Source of the DNA: Actinomycetota bacterium
GTDB lineage: Bacteria > Actinomycetota > Thermoleophilia > Gaiellales > Gaiellaceae
Assembly (NCBI GenBank): GCA_005883235.1
Contig: VAYE01000198.1
Location: 1-18,350, forward strand
Length of the DNA stretch: 18,350 nucleotides
Direction: 5' to 3'
Position numbers and translations under genes: made by a program. Positions within the stretch are counted from its first letter, which is position 1. Every line of letters starts with the position of its first letter. Shown here piece after piece: positions 6,732 to 14,757 of the stretch. Under the pieces are notes generated by a model that did not search any database, had not been told where the DNA came from, and was given only the letters and a program-made list of their open reading frames with translations.

Positions 6732-7630
6732 CGGTCCCGGGCGTCCGCTCGCTCGCGCTGCGGCAGGGAGGTGTAGCGCGGGTCGAGCGCGGACGCCTTC
6801 CCGGCGTGGTAGACAGCGAAGCGTTGCAAAAGTGCACCAGTGCACAAGAGCGCGCCTGCGGCGATCGCGCCCGCGCGCCGCCGGCCGGCGAGCGCCATCA
6901 GGCCCGCTCCCGCGGCGGTCGCGGCTTTCGACGCCTTCGACAGCGAGCCGCCCTTTCCGGTGCGGTAGGGCTCGCCGACGAGCTCGCCGAGCCCGTCCTC
7001 CATCGCCTTCGCGGCCGCGAGCTCGAGCGCGCCGCCGAGGATCGCCAGCCGGCACGCCGGACCCGCGACCGCGGCAGGGCTCAGCGCGGCGACCGCCCCG
7101 CCCGCGCTGGCCGCTGCGCTTCCCGCGAAGACGAATGGAAGCTCCCGCCGCGCCTCGCTCCAGGCCGGGATGACGGAGTCCGAGACGAGCGTGGCGGTGT
7201 ACGTCGAGAGCACCGGCCCGAGCAGCCCCGCGACGGTCTCGGCGGCCCGCTGCACGCGCGGCAGATGACCGGTCAGCTCGCACGCCGCCGCGACGCCGGT
7301 CGCCGTCCCGCTGGCCGAGAGGGCCCACGTCCCGACGCTCATCGGCGAGGTCAGCTTGAAGACGCGAAGCATGTTGTAGAAGCGCGCCGGGCGGCCCAGG
7401 TCCTTGATCAGGAGCACGGGGCTGACGCCGATCGCGGCGGTGTTCACGACGAGCGCGCGGCGGGCGAGGACGTCGTTCCCGGTCAGCCGGGCGCCGAGGC
7501 CGAGCATGGCGGCCCCTCCGGCGACCCCACCCGTGAAGAAGTAGAGCGGGATCTCCGGCTTCCAGACCGGCTCCTTGACGATCGGGCGGCCGTAGTACGA
7601 GACCGCGTCGCGCGCGGAGGTGCTCGTCAC
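6728..7630 (-). CDS. NrfD/PsrC-type membrane anchor of formate dehydrogenase
   Basis: A 300-residue integral membrane protein with about eight helices, the quinone-interacting anchor of many molybdoenzyme complexes; here it should carry electrons from the Fe-S subunit to the menaquinone pool. WKPEIPLYFFTGGVAGGAAMLGLG is the typical NrfD first helix, LLIKDLGRPARFYNMLRVFK the loop with conserved DLGRP, SPMSVGTW the next motif, and FAVYHAGKASALDPRYTSLPQ the C-terminal signature. The GTG start at 7630-7628 overlaps the Fe-S subunit stop (GTGA). The gene ends in TAG at 6730-6728, inside the CTAG that also ends mrpD. It takes the place of the cytochrome b subunit (FdnI) of the E. coli enzyme, so no heme is predicted. 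Confidence 0.92.
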   Translation of the reverse strand: MTSTSARDAVSYYGRPIVKEPVWKPEIPLYFFTGGVAGGAAMLGLGARLTGNDVLARRALVVNTAAIGVSPVLLIKDLGRPARFYNMLRVFKLTSPMSVGTWALSASGTATGVAAACELTGHLPRVQRAAETVAGLLGPVLSTYTATLVSDSVIPAWSEARRELPFVFAGSAAASAGGAVAALSPAAVAGPACRLAILGGALELAAAKAMEDGLGELVGEPYRTGKGGSLSKASKAATAAGAGLMALAGRRRAGAIAAGALLCTGALLQRFAVYHAGKASALDPRYTSLPQRERADARDR

Positions 7631-8433
7631 TCGTCGCCCCCGAGGAAGGCTGCCGCGGCCCCCGCCACGAGCGCCGCGCCCGCGACGAACGCGGCCGTCC
7701 ACGACTCGCCGAGGTGCTTCGTCGGCACGACCGGGTCGGGCGGAAGCCCGTAGACCTCCGGCCGGTCGAGCAAGAGGAAGAACGCTCCCGCCCCGCCGAC
7801 GCCGTCGTTCTCGTCCGCTCCGTAGAGCCGAGCGTCGTCGAAGCCGACCTCCTGGAGCCGCGAGACCCTCCCGCCGGCCCGCTCGAGCAGCTCGTCGAGA
7901 GGCCCGAACTGGATCGACTTCGTCGGGCACGCCTTCGCGCACGCGGGCTCGAGGCCGTCCTCGAGCCGGTCGTAGCAGAGCGTGCACTTGTGCATGCCGC
8001 CGTCGCCGTCGAGCTCGCGCTTCGAGATCACGCCGAAGGGACACGCGGTGACGCAGTAGCCGCAGCCGTTGCAGACGTCGTCCTGGATGACGACCGTGCC
8101 GAACTCGGTGCGGACGATTGCGCCGGTCGGGCAGACGTCGAGGCAGCCCGCATGGGTGCAGTGCTTGCAGACGTCCGAGCTCATGAGCCAGCGCAGGCCG
8201 TCGTGGGTCTGCTGCTCGACGAACGCGACGTGGCGCCACGTGTTCGCGCCGAGCTCGCCCGTGTTGTCGTAGGAGTTCCCGGTGAACGTGAGGCCGTCCT
8301 CGGGCACGAGGTTCCACTCCTTGCACGCCACCTCGCACGCCTTGCAGCCGATGCAGATCGACGTGTCGGTGAAGAAGCCCATCCGCGGCTGGATCTGCAG
8401 GCCGTAGGTCGTCTGCCCGTCAGCCGGCTCCAT
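7627..8433 (-). CDS. fdhB: Formate dehydrogenase iron-sulfur (beta) subunit, four [4Fe-4S] clusters
   Basis: A 268-residue FdnH-like electron-transfer subunit that wires the molybdenum/tungsten subunit to the membrane anchor. Sixteen cluster cysteines are visible in four groups: C27/C30/C33/C37 (CIGCKACEVAC), C89/C92/C97/C101 (CKHCTHAGCLDVC), C121/C124/C127/C131 (CNGCGYCVTAC) and C150/C153/C165/C169 (CTLCYDRL...CAKAC). A single C-terminal hydrophobic helix (about residues 245-265) can anchor it in the membrane, as in FdnH. There is no signal peptide. ATG 8433 lies inside the last codons of fdhA (14-base overlap), with GAGGAGGA shortly upstream; its stop overlaps the NrfD gene start. Confidence 0.95.
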   Translation of the reverse strand: MEPADGQTTYGLQIQPRMGFFTDTSICIGCKACEVACKEWNLVPEDGLTFTGNSYDNTGELGANTWRHVAFVEQQTHDGLRWLMSSDVCKHCTHAGCLDVCPTGAIVRTEFGTVVIQDDVCNGCGYCVTACPFGVISKRELDGDGGMHKCTLCYDRLEDGLEPACAKACPTKSIQFGPLDELLERAGGRVSRLQEVGFDDARLYGADENDGVGGAGAFFLLLDRPEVYGLPPDPVVPTKHLGESWTAAFVAGAALVAGAAAAFLGGDE

Positions 8434-11400
8434 CGCCCGACTCCTCCTCGTAGCCCGGGTACGACGCGACGAGCTCGCGCAACGCGGGCCCGCGCGGGCG
8501 GCGCCCGGGCCGGATGTCGCAGCTCGCCGCCTTGACCTCCTGGATGTGGACGTTGGGATCCAGGGCGATCGGGAAGAGGTCGTTCGCCGAGTCGCCGGTC
8601 GAGAGGCCCTTGTTCCCCCAGTGGTAGGGGAGCCCGACCTGGTGGAGCCTGCGTCCCTGCACGTCGAGCGGCGCGATTCGCTCCGTCACCATGACCCGCG
8701 CCTCGATCGCGGTCCGGGCGCTGATGATCGTCGCCCAGCCGCCGTGCTCGAGCCCGCGCTCGGCGGCGAGCTCCGGCGAGACCTCGCAGAAGAACTCGGG
8801 CTGCAGCTCGGAGAGGTAGCCGATCGTGCGGCTCATCGCGCCCGCGGTGTGCTGCTCGGTGAGCCGGTACGTCGTCGCGACGTACGGATACGCCTCGTCG
8901 GTGTTGTAGCGGTTCTCCGGGTGCGCGTAGAGCTGCCGCGTCGGGTTCGAGCGCTGGCAGTAGAGCAGGTTCGGAAACGGCGACTCGTGCGGCTCGTAAT
9001 GCGTCGGCAGCGGTCCGTCCATGAGCCCGGCCGCGGCGAAGAGCCAGCCGCGCCCGTCTGCCTGCAGGACGAAGGGGTGGTCGCCCGCGATCGCGTCCTC
9101 CTTCTCCGCGTTGTCCGCCGGGACGTAGTCGGGTGCCTTGTCCGGCACGAAGTCGGGGTCGTCGAGCCCGGTCCATCGACCCTGCTTCGAGTCCCACCAG
9201 ACGTAGCGCTTCCGCTCCGACCAGGGCTTGCCCTTGGGGTCGGCGGAGGCGCGGTTGTAGAGGATCCGCCGGTTCGCCGGCCACGCCCAGCCCCAGTCCG
9301 GCGCCACCCAGCTCTGCTCCGACCCGGGCGTCTTCCTGGCCGGCTGGTTCTGCTCCTCCTTGAAGCAGCCGCAGTAGATCCAGCAGCCGCACGACGTGGA
9401 GCCGTCGGTCTCGAGCTCCTGGTATTTCGCCAGCGCCTTTCCGTCCGGGCCGACGCCGTTGATCTCGCGCAGGACCGCCTCGGCGCTCGGCTCCTCGTGC
9501 TCGCCGCTCGTCGGGTAGGCCCACGTCAGGTCGAGGATCGGCCGGTCGCGCGGCTCCGTCGATTCGGCGAGCCGCTCGCGGACCCTCTGCCCGAGGTGGT
9601 AGACGAAGCCGAGGTCGGAGCGGCAGTCCTCCGGCGGGTCGAGCGCCTTGAAGTGCCACTGGAGGAGCCGCTGGGTGTTTGTGAACGAGCCGTCCTTCTC
9701 GACGTGGGTCGCGGCGGGGAAGAGGAAGACCTCGGTGCCGATCTCGCCGGTCCTGAGCTCGCCGGTCTCGATCTCTGGCGCGTCCTTCCAGAACGAGGCG
9801 CTCTCGATCTCCTGGAAATCGCGCACGACGAGCCAGTCGAGCTTGGCGAGCGCGAGCCGGTGGACTCGTGCGTTCGCCGAGCCGACCGCGGGGTTCTCAC
9901 CGAAGAGGAAGAAGCCCTTGACCTTGCCGTCGAGCATGTCGAGGGCGGTCTGATACGTGGAGTGGTCGGCGTTCATCTTCGGCAGGTGGTCGAAGCAGAA
10001 GTCGTTCTCCTCGGTCGCCGCCTCGCCCCAGAACGCCTTCAGCTGGGAGATGAAGTAGGAGGGGAAGTTTCCCCACCAGCCGGTCGTGCCGCGGTGGTGC
10101 TCGAGGTAGTCGGCGAGTGAGACGTCGCTCTCGGCGTGCGGCATCGGCAGGTAGCCGGGCAGGATGTTGTAGAGCGTCGCGAGGTCGGTCGAGCCCTGGA
10201 TCGAGGCGTGACCGCGGAGCGCCATGATCCCGCCGCCGGGCCGCCCGATGTTCCCGAGCAGGAGCTGGATGATCGCCGCGGTGCGGATGTACTGCACGCC
10301 GACGGTGTGCTGCGTCCACCCGACCGAGTAGACGATCGACGAGGTCCGCTCGCGACCCGAGTTCTCGCAGAGCGCTTCGGCGACCTCCAGGAACTGCTCC
10401 TTCGTGCAGCCGCAGATCTGCGCCACGATCTCCGGCGTGTAGCGCGAGTAGTGGCGCTTCAGGATCTGGAAGACGCAGCGCGGATGCTGGAGCGTCGAGT
10501 CTTCCTCGGGGGGCTCGCCGTGGACGAGGTGGCCCGACTGGGCGCCGTGGCCCGACTGCTCACCCTTCGTGCTGCCCTTCGAGCGCTCGCCCGCGGTCTC
10601 CTGAATCGGCAGGCCCGCGTAGTGCCACGTGCTCGTGTCGTAGACCCGTTTCTCGGGATCGAACCCCGAGAAGAGGCCGTCCAGGTCCTCGGTGTCCTTG
10701 AAGCGCTCGTCGATGATCACGGGCGCGTTCGTGTAGTGCTCGACGTACTCGCGGAACTCCCGCCCGTTCTCGAGGATGTAGTTGACGATCCCGCCGAGGA
10801 ACGCGATGTCCGAGCCGGCGCGGAGCGGCACGTAGAGATTCGCCAGCGCGCTCGTGCGCGTGAACCGGGGGTCGACGTGCACGACCTTCGCGCCCTTGAG
10901 CCGCGCCTCCATGACCCACTGGAAGCCGACCGGGTGGTTCTCGGCCATGTTCGAGCCCATGATCAGGATCGCGTCCGCGTTCTGGAGGTCCTGCTGGAAG
11001 GTCGTGGCGCCGCCCCGTCCGAACGAGGTCCCCAGACCGGGGACCGTGGAGGAGTGTCATATGCGGGCCTGGTTCTCGACCTGGACGATGCCGAGCCCCA
11101 TGCAGAGCTTCTTGATCAGGTAGTTCTCTTCGTTGTCGAGGGTCGCGCCGCCGAGGCTCGCGATCCCCATCGTCCTGTTGAGCACGTTCCCCTGGCCGTC
11201 TGCGTGCTCCCACGTCTGACGGCGGGTCTCGACCACGCGGTCGGCGATCATGTCCATCGCCTGCTCGAGCGGGAGCTCTTCCCAGTCGGTGCCGTGGGGC
11301 CGGCGGTACTTCACCTTGGTGACGCGGCTCGGGCTCGTGACGAGCGACTTCGACGCCGCGCCCTTCGGGCACAGCCGACCGCGTGAGATCGGGCTGTCCG

Positions 11401-11623
11401 GATCGCCCTCGATCTGGTCGACCTCGCCGTCCCGGACGTAGACGAGCTGCCCGCAGCCGACTGCGCAGTACGGGCAGACGGAGCGCGCAACGTGATCCGC
11501 GTCGGCCGTGCGCGGGCGGAGGCGCTGCGTCCGCTCCGACCGGACGGCCTTGCCGAGCGCGAGCGGATCCCCGTCCGCCTGCCGCAGGAGCGGCCAGCTC
11601 GCGATCAGCTTGCCGAGCGCCAT
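8420..11623 (-). CDS. fdhA: Selenocysteine-containing formate dehydrogenase, catalytic (alpha) subunit
   Basis: Oxidises formate to CO2 at a Mo/W-bis-pyranopterin site. The start ATG 11623-11621 has the best Shine-Dalgarno of the window (AAGGAGG, 7-base spacing). Residues C50, C53, C57 and C85 (CPYCAVGC...GRLCPKG) bind the N-terminal [4Fe-4S] cluster. An in-frame TGA at 11059-11057 is read as U189: QARI-U-HSSTV aligns with FdnG ARV-U-HGPTV, and the frame stays open on both sides to the TGA at 8422-8420, giving 1,067 residues (FdnG about 1,015). Downstream FdnG-like segments include HPVGFQWVMEA, VDPRFTRTSA, TLQHPRCVF, GWTQHTVGVQYIRTAAIIQL and NIGRPGGGIMALRGH. Residues 344-373 form a hydrophilic insertion absent from FdnG. 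No Tat motif is present, so the protein is probably cytoplasmic-side. A conceptual translation that stops at TGA would wrongly split it into a 188-residue and an ~846-residue protein. Confidence 0.95.
10529..10558. repeat. Short tandem duplication inside the fdhA insertion
   Basis: The 12-base unit GTGGCCCGACTG occurs at 10529-10540 and again at 10547-10558 (18-base period) and encodes two QSGH units on the minus strand. It lies within the Gly/Ser/Lys-rich insertion at residues about 344-373 of FdhA, suggesting the insertion grew by local duplication. Confidence 0.7.
11027..11045 (-). promoter_or_regulatory. Bacterial SECIS element in fdhA
   Basis: The minus-strand sequence GGTCCCCGGTCTGGGGACC folds into a perfect 7-bp stem (GGTCCCC/GGGGACC) with loop GGTCT. 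The E. coli fdhF SECIS has the same GGUCU loop core, read by SelB, and its stem also starts 11 bases after UGA. Here 11 bases (CACTCCTCCAC) separate TGA and stem. The bulged U of the E. coli stem is absent, replaced by a fully paired C/G-rich helix. Confidence 0.9.
11057..11059 (-). other. In-frame UGA selenocysteine codon of fdhA (U189)
   Basis: The TGA lies at residue 189 of an otherwise uninterrupted frame. It is preceded by QARI and followed by His, exactly the active-site context of Sec formate dehydrogenases (FdnG U196-H197, FdhF U140-H141). The frame continues for 878 codons after it with clear homology, and a SECIS hairpin begins 11 bases later. Recoding is therefore far more likely than a nonsense mutation. 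Confidence 0.95.
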
Positions 11624-11700
11624 CCGGCTTCCTCCTTCGCCGTGAGGGCCGAGCCTAAACAAATCGTACTCCGATGAGGTCGGGCTTTCCGCGCACACAA

Positions 11701-14700
11701 TCAGCTCATGCGGGCGTAGGCGTACCTCGCGGCGCCGGCAAGCGCGGCCGCCGCGCCGACCGCGACCGCGGCCCGGGTGGCCGCCCGCGCCGGTCCGGCC
11801 TCTGGACGCTCCGGCGCCGCCCGCTCCGGATAGGCCCCGGGCGGCCCGGCCGCGCCGAACTGCCGCGCGAGCGCGAGGACCTGGGCGGCGTGGAGCGCGC
11901 GACGTCCCGTCCGGCCTTGCTCGATCTGGCTCCGGCACGAGAAGCCGTCCGCGACGACGAGCGTCTCGGGAGAAGCCTCGCGCACCTTCGGCAGGAGCAC
12001 CCGCTCGCCGCAGGCGATCGACACGTCGTAGTGGCCGGCCTCGTAGCCCCAGCCGCCGGCCATGCCGCAGCACCCCGAGTCGAGCTCCTCGACCTCCACG
12101 CCCATCCGCTCCAGGAGCTCCTTCTCCGGCGCGATGCCGCCCGTCGCCTTGTGATGGCAGTGCCCGTGCAGGAGCGCCCTCCGCTGCAGGATCGGCGGGC
12201 TCCAGCCGTCGGCCTGCTCGCACAGGAACTCGCTCAAGTGCTGGGTCTGCTTGCTCAGCCGCCTGGCGTCCTCGTCGTTCGGCCACAGCTGGACGAGCTC
12301 GTCCTTGAAGACGGCGACGCAGCTCGGCTCGATCCCGACGACGGGCGTCCCGGCGCGGATGTCGTCGCCGAGGCGGCCGAGCACCTTCCGCAGGTAGGAC
12401 TCGGCGAGATCCAGCATCCCGTAGTCGTAGAGCGGCCGCCCGCAACAGAGGTGGCCGGCCGGGACGACGACGTGGAAGCCCGCCTCCTCGAGCGCCTCGA
12501 CGGCGGCGATCCCGACCTCGGGCTCGAGGTAGTTCGTGAACGTGTCGGCCCAGAGGATCACCCGGCGGCCGCCGCCGTTCACCGAGGGTCGAGAGGCGAA
12601 CCAGCTCTTGAGCGTCACCGGCGCGAACGGCGGGACGTGCCGCTCCGGGTGGATGCCGGCGGCGAGCTTGAACGCTCGACTCTGCGCGAACAGGTTGGCG
12701 ACCGCGGGCAGCTTCGAGGCGAGCCGGGCAGCCTGGTCGATCAGGCCGAAGGCGTACGCGGGCCGCGGCCGCAAGCGCCCCTGGTAGTGGTGCGAGAGGA
12801 ACTCCGCCTTCAGGGTCGGCATGTCGACCGAGACCGGGCAGTCGTTCGTGCAGCCCTTGCAGGAGAGGCAGAGGTCGAGCGCCTCCTTCGCCTCCTCGGA
12901 GCGGAAGCCGTCGATCTCCTCGCCGTTCAGCATCTCCCAGAGCGTCCGCGCCCGGCCGCGCGTCGTGTGCTTCTCCTCGCGCGTGACCATGAAGCTCGGG
13001 CACATGACCCCTGAGTCCGTGCGCCGGCACTTGCCGATCCCGACGCAGCGGGTCGTCGCGTGGGCGAACGAGCCGTTGTCGTTCGGGAACGCGAAGTGGG
13101 TCTTCACCTGCGGCGGCCGGTAGCCGCTGCCCAGCCGCAGGTTCGACGTGATCGGGTATGGATCGACGACCTTGCCCGGGTTCATCTTCCAGTCGTGGTC
13201 CCAGATCGACTTGAACTCGCGGAAGCCCTCGACGAGCTCGGGGCCGAACATCTTCGGCAGGAGCTCCGCCTTCGACTGGCCGTCGCCGTGCTCGCCCGAG
13301 ATCGAGCCGCCGTGCGACAGGACGAGGTCCGCCGCCTCGTCGAGGAACGACCGGAACGCGCGAATTCCGGGCTCGCTCCTGAGGTCGAAGTTCCAGCGCG
13401 CGTGCACGCAGCCGTTGCCGTAGTGGCCGTAGAGCGCGCTCTCGTAGCCGTACTTGCCGGCGAGCTTTCGGATGTCGCGCAGGTACCGACCCAGCCGCTC
13501 GGGCGGCACTGCGGAGTCCTCCCAGCCCTCGTAGGTGTCGGGCTTGCCGGGGATGAAGGCGGTCGCGCCGAGCCCGGCTTCCCGCACCTCCCAGACGTGC
13601 GCGGTCTGCTCCTTGTCGTCGTAGAGCTTCATGTCCTTCGGGGCGCCCCCGCCCTTCTTCAGCTCGGCCATCAGCTTGTGCGCCTTCTCGTCGGCCTCGT
13701 CCTTCGTCTCGCCGCCGAACTCCACGAGCAGGAAGCCGTGGCCGTCCGGGAGCATCGAGAGGTACTCGTCGTGGATCCCGACGACCTTCATGTCCTCGAG
13801 CAGGACGGCGTCGACGCCTTCGCAGCCGAGCGGCTTGGCGTCGAGCACCTCGCAGACGTGGTCGGCCGCCTCGTACTCGTCCTCGTAGCCGAGCACGAGC
13901 AGGGAGCGGCAGGGTGGCGAGTCGACGAGATGGACGGTGGCCTCGAGGATGGTGGCGCACGTCCCCTCGGTGCCGGTCAGCGCCGCCGCGACGTCGAACC
14001 CCTTCTCCGGCAGCAGGTCGTCGAGGTTGTAGCCGGAGACGCGGCGCGGGATGTCCGGATAGCGCTCGCGGATCCGGTCGGCGTAGCGGTCCCGCAGCTC
14101 GAGCAGGCGGCGGTCGATCTCCGGGTCGCCGGATGTTCCTTCGCGGACGCGAAGGCGGCGCCCGTCGTAGAGCAGGACGTCGAGCTCCTTGACGTTGTCG
14201 GACATGCGCGGCCCCGGGCCGTAGAACTGGGCCATGATCGAGCGGACGCCGCACGAGTTGTTGCCGATCATGCCGCCGAAGGTGCAATGGTCGTGGGTCG
14301 ACGGATCGGGCCCGAAGGTGAGCCGGTGCTCCTGCTCGGCCGGCTTGCGCAGGTGGTCGAGGATCAGCCCTGGTTGCACGCGCGCGAGGCGCCGCCCCGC
14401 ATCGATCTCGACGATCTGGTTCAGGTACTTCGAGAAGTCGATCACCACCGCGACGTTCGAGCTCTGGCCGGCGAGGCTCGTGCCGGCGCCGTGAGGGAGC
14501 ACGGGAGCGCGGTACTCGCGGCAGAGCCTGACCGTCTCGACGACGTCGTCCGTCGTCCGGGGGATGACGATCCCGATCGGCACCTGACGGTAGTTCGAGC
14601 CGCCGGTCGTGTAGAGCACGCGATCACCGGGCTTGAAGCGCACCTCCCCTTCGACGGCCCGTTCGAGGTCGTGCTCCAGCCCCCGCACGTCGACCTCCTC

Positions 14701-14757
14701 GAACGCTGTCGGCGGAGACGCGAAGCGGCGGTCGGGATAGGTTGGAACTCGCATCAC
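11701..14757 (-). CDS. YdiJ-like FAD/Fe-S D-2-hydroxyacid dehydrogenase (GlcD-GlcF-type fusion)
   Basis: A 1,018-residue flavo-iron-sulfur enzyme expected to oxidise a D-2-hydroxyacid (D-lactate or D-2-hydroxyglutarate type) to the 2-oxoacid. Order of parts: FAD-binding_4 domain (about residues 45-230; LPHGAGTSLAGQSSN, FGGMIGNNSCGVRSIM), FAD-oxidase C-terminal domain (about 240-520; YGHYGNGCVHAR and GSISGEHGDGQSK), ferredoxin-like region (CVGIGKC, and C630/C633/C636/C640 in CLSCKGCTNDCP), and a cysteine-rich CCG domain with C771-C772 (LCCGRPLYDYG) and C896-C897 (SGCCGMAGGWGY). The last about 25 residues (ATRAAVAVGAAAALAGAARYAYA) form an Ala-rich hydrophobic tail that may attach it to the membrane. 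GTG 14757 overlaps the upstream stop (GTGA); ATG 14754 directly after it is an equal alternative. The substrate cannot be fixed from sequence alone. Confidence 0.88.
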   Translation of the reverse strand: MMRVPTYPDRRFASPPTAFEEVDVRGLEHDLERAVEGEVRFKPGDRVLYTTGGSNYRQVPIGIVIPRTTDDVVETVRLCREYRAPVLPHGAGTSLAGQSSNVAVVIDFSKYLNQIVEIDAGRRLARVQPGLILDHLRKPAEQEHRLTFGPDPSTHDHCTFGGMIGNNSCGVRSIMAQFYGPGPRMSDNVKELDVLLYDGRRLRVREGTSGDPEIDRRLLELRDRYADRIRERYPDIPRRVSGYNLDDLLPEKGFDVAAALTGTEGTCATILEATVHLVDSPPCRSLLVLGYEDEYEAADHVCEVLDAKPLGCEGVDAVLLEDMKVVGIHDEYLSMLPDGHGFLLVEFGGETKDEADEKAHKLMAELKKGGGAPKDMKLYDDKEQTAHVWEVREAGLGATAFIPGKPDTYEGWEDSAVPPERLGRYLRDIRKLAGKYGYESALYGHYGNGCVHARWNFDLRSEPGIRAFRSFLDEAADLVLSHGGSISGEHGDGQSKAELLPKMFGPELVEGFREFKSIWDHDWKMNPGKVVDPYPITSNLRLGSGYRPPQVKTHFAFPNDNGSFAHATTRCVGIGKCRRTDSGVMCPSFMVTREEKHTTRGRARTLWEMLNGEEIDGFRSEEAKEALDLCLSCKGCTNDCPVSVDMPTLKAEFLSHHYQGRLRPRPAYAFGLIDQAARLASKLPAVANLFAQSRAFKLAAGIHPERHVPPFAPVTLKSWFASRPSVNGGGRRVILWADTFTNYLEPEVGIAAVEALEEAGFHVVVPAGHLCCGRPLYDYGMLDLAESYLRKVLGRLGDDIRAGTPVVGIEPSCVAVFKDELVQLWPNDEDARRLSKQTQHLSEFLCEQADGWSPPILQRRALLHGHCHHKATGGIAPEKELLERMGVEVEELDSGCCGMAGGWGYEAGHYDVSIACGERVLLPKVREASPETLVVADGFSCRSQIEQGRTGRRALHAAQVLALARQFGAAGPPGAYPERAAPERPEAGPARAATRAAVAVGAAAALAGAARYAYARMS

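Noticed and set aside
8420..10960. A separate protein starting at MGSNMAENHPVGF
   Set aside because: Homology extends upstream without a break through the TGA (HSSTVPGLGTSFGRGG...), and there is no ribosome-binding site for an internal start; it is the post-Sec part of fdhA.
11663..11691. Promoter-like TACGAT in the AT-richer 77-base gap before fdhA
   Set aside because: No -35-like hexamer at 16-18 bases (CGGAAA there), so a sigma-70 type promoter cannot be supported, although some promoter in this gap is plausible.
11057..14287. A 1,076-codon minus-strand open frame covering most of the YdiJ-like gene and running into the fdhA N-terminus
   Set aside because: Only its last 188 codons (from ATG 11623) show homology; the rest is an Arg/Ala-rich out-of-frame reading of the YdiJ-like gene.
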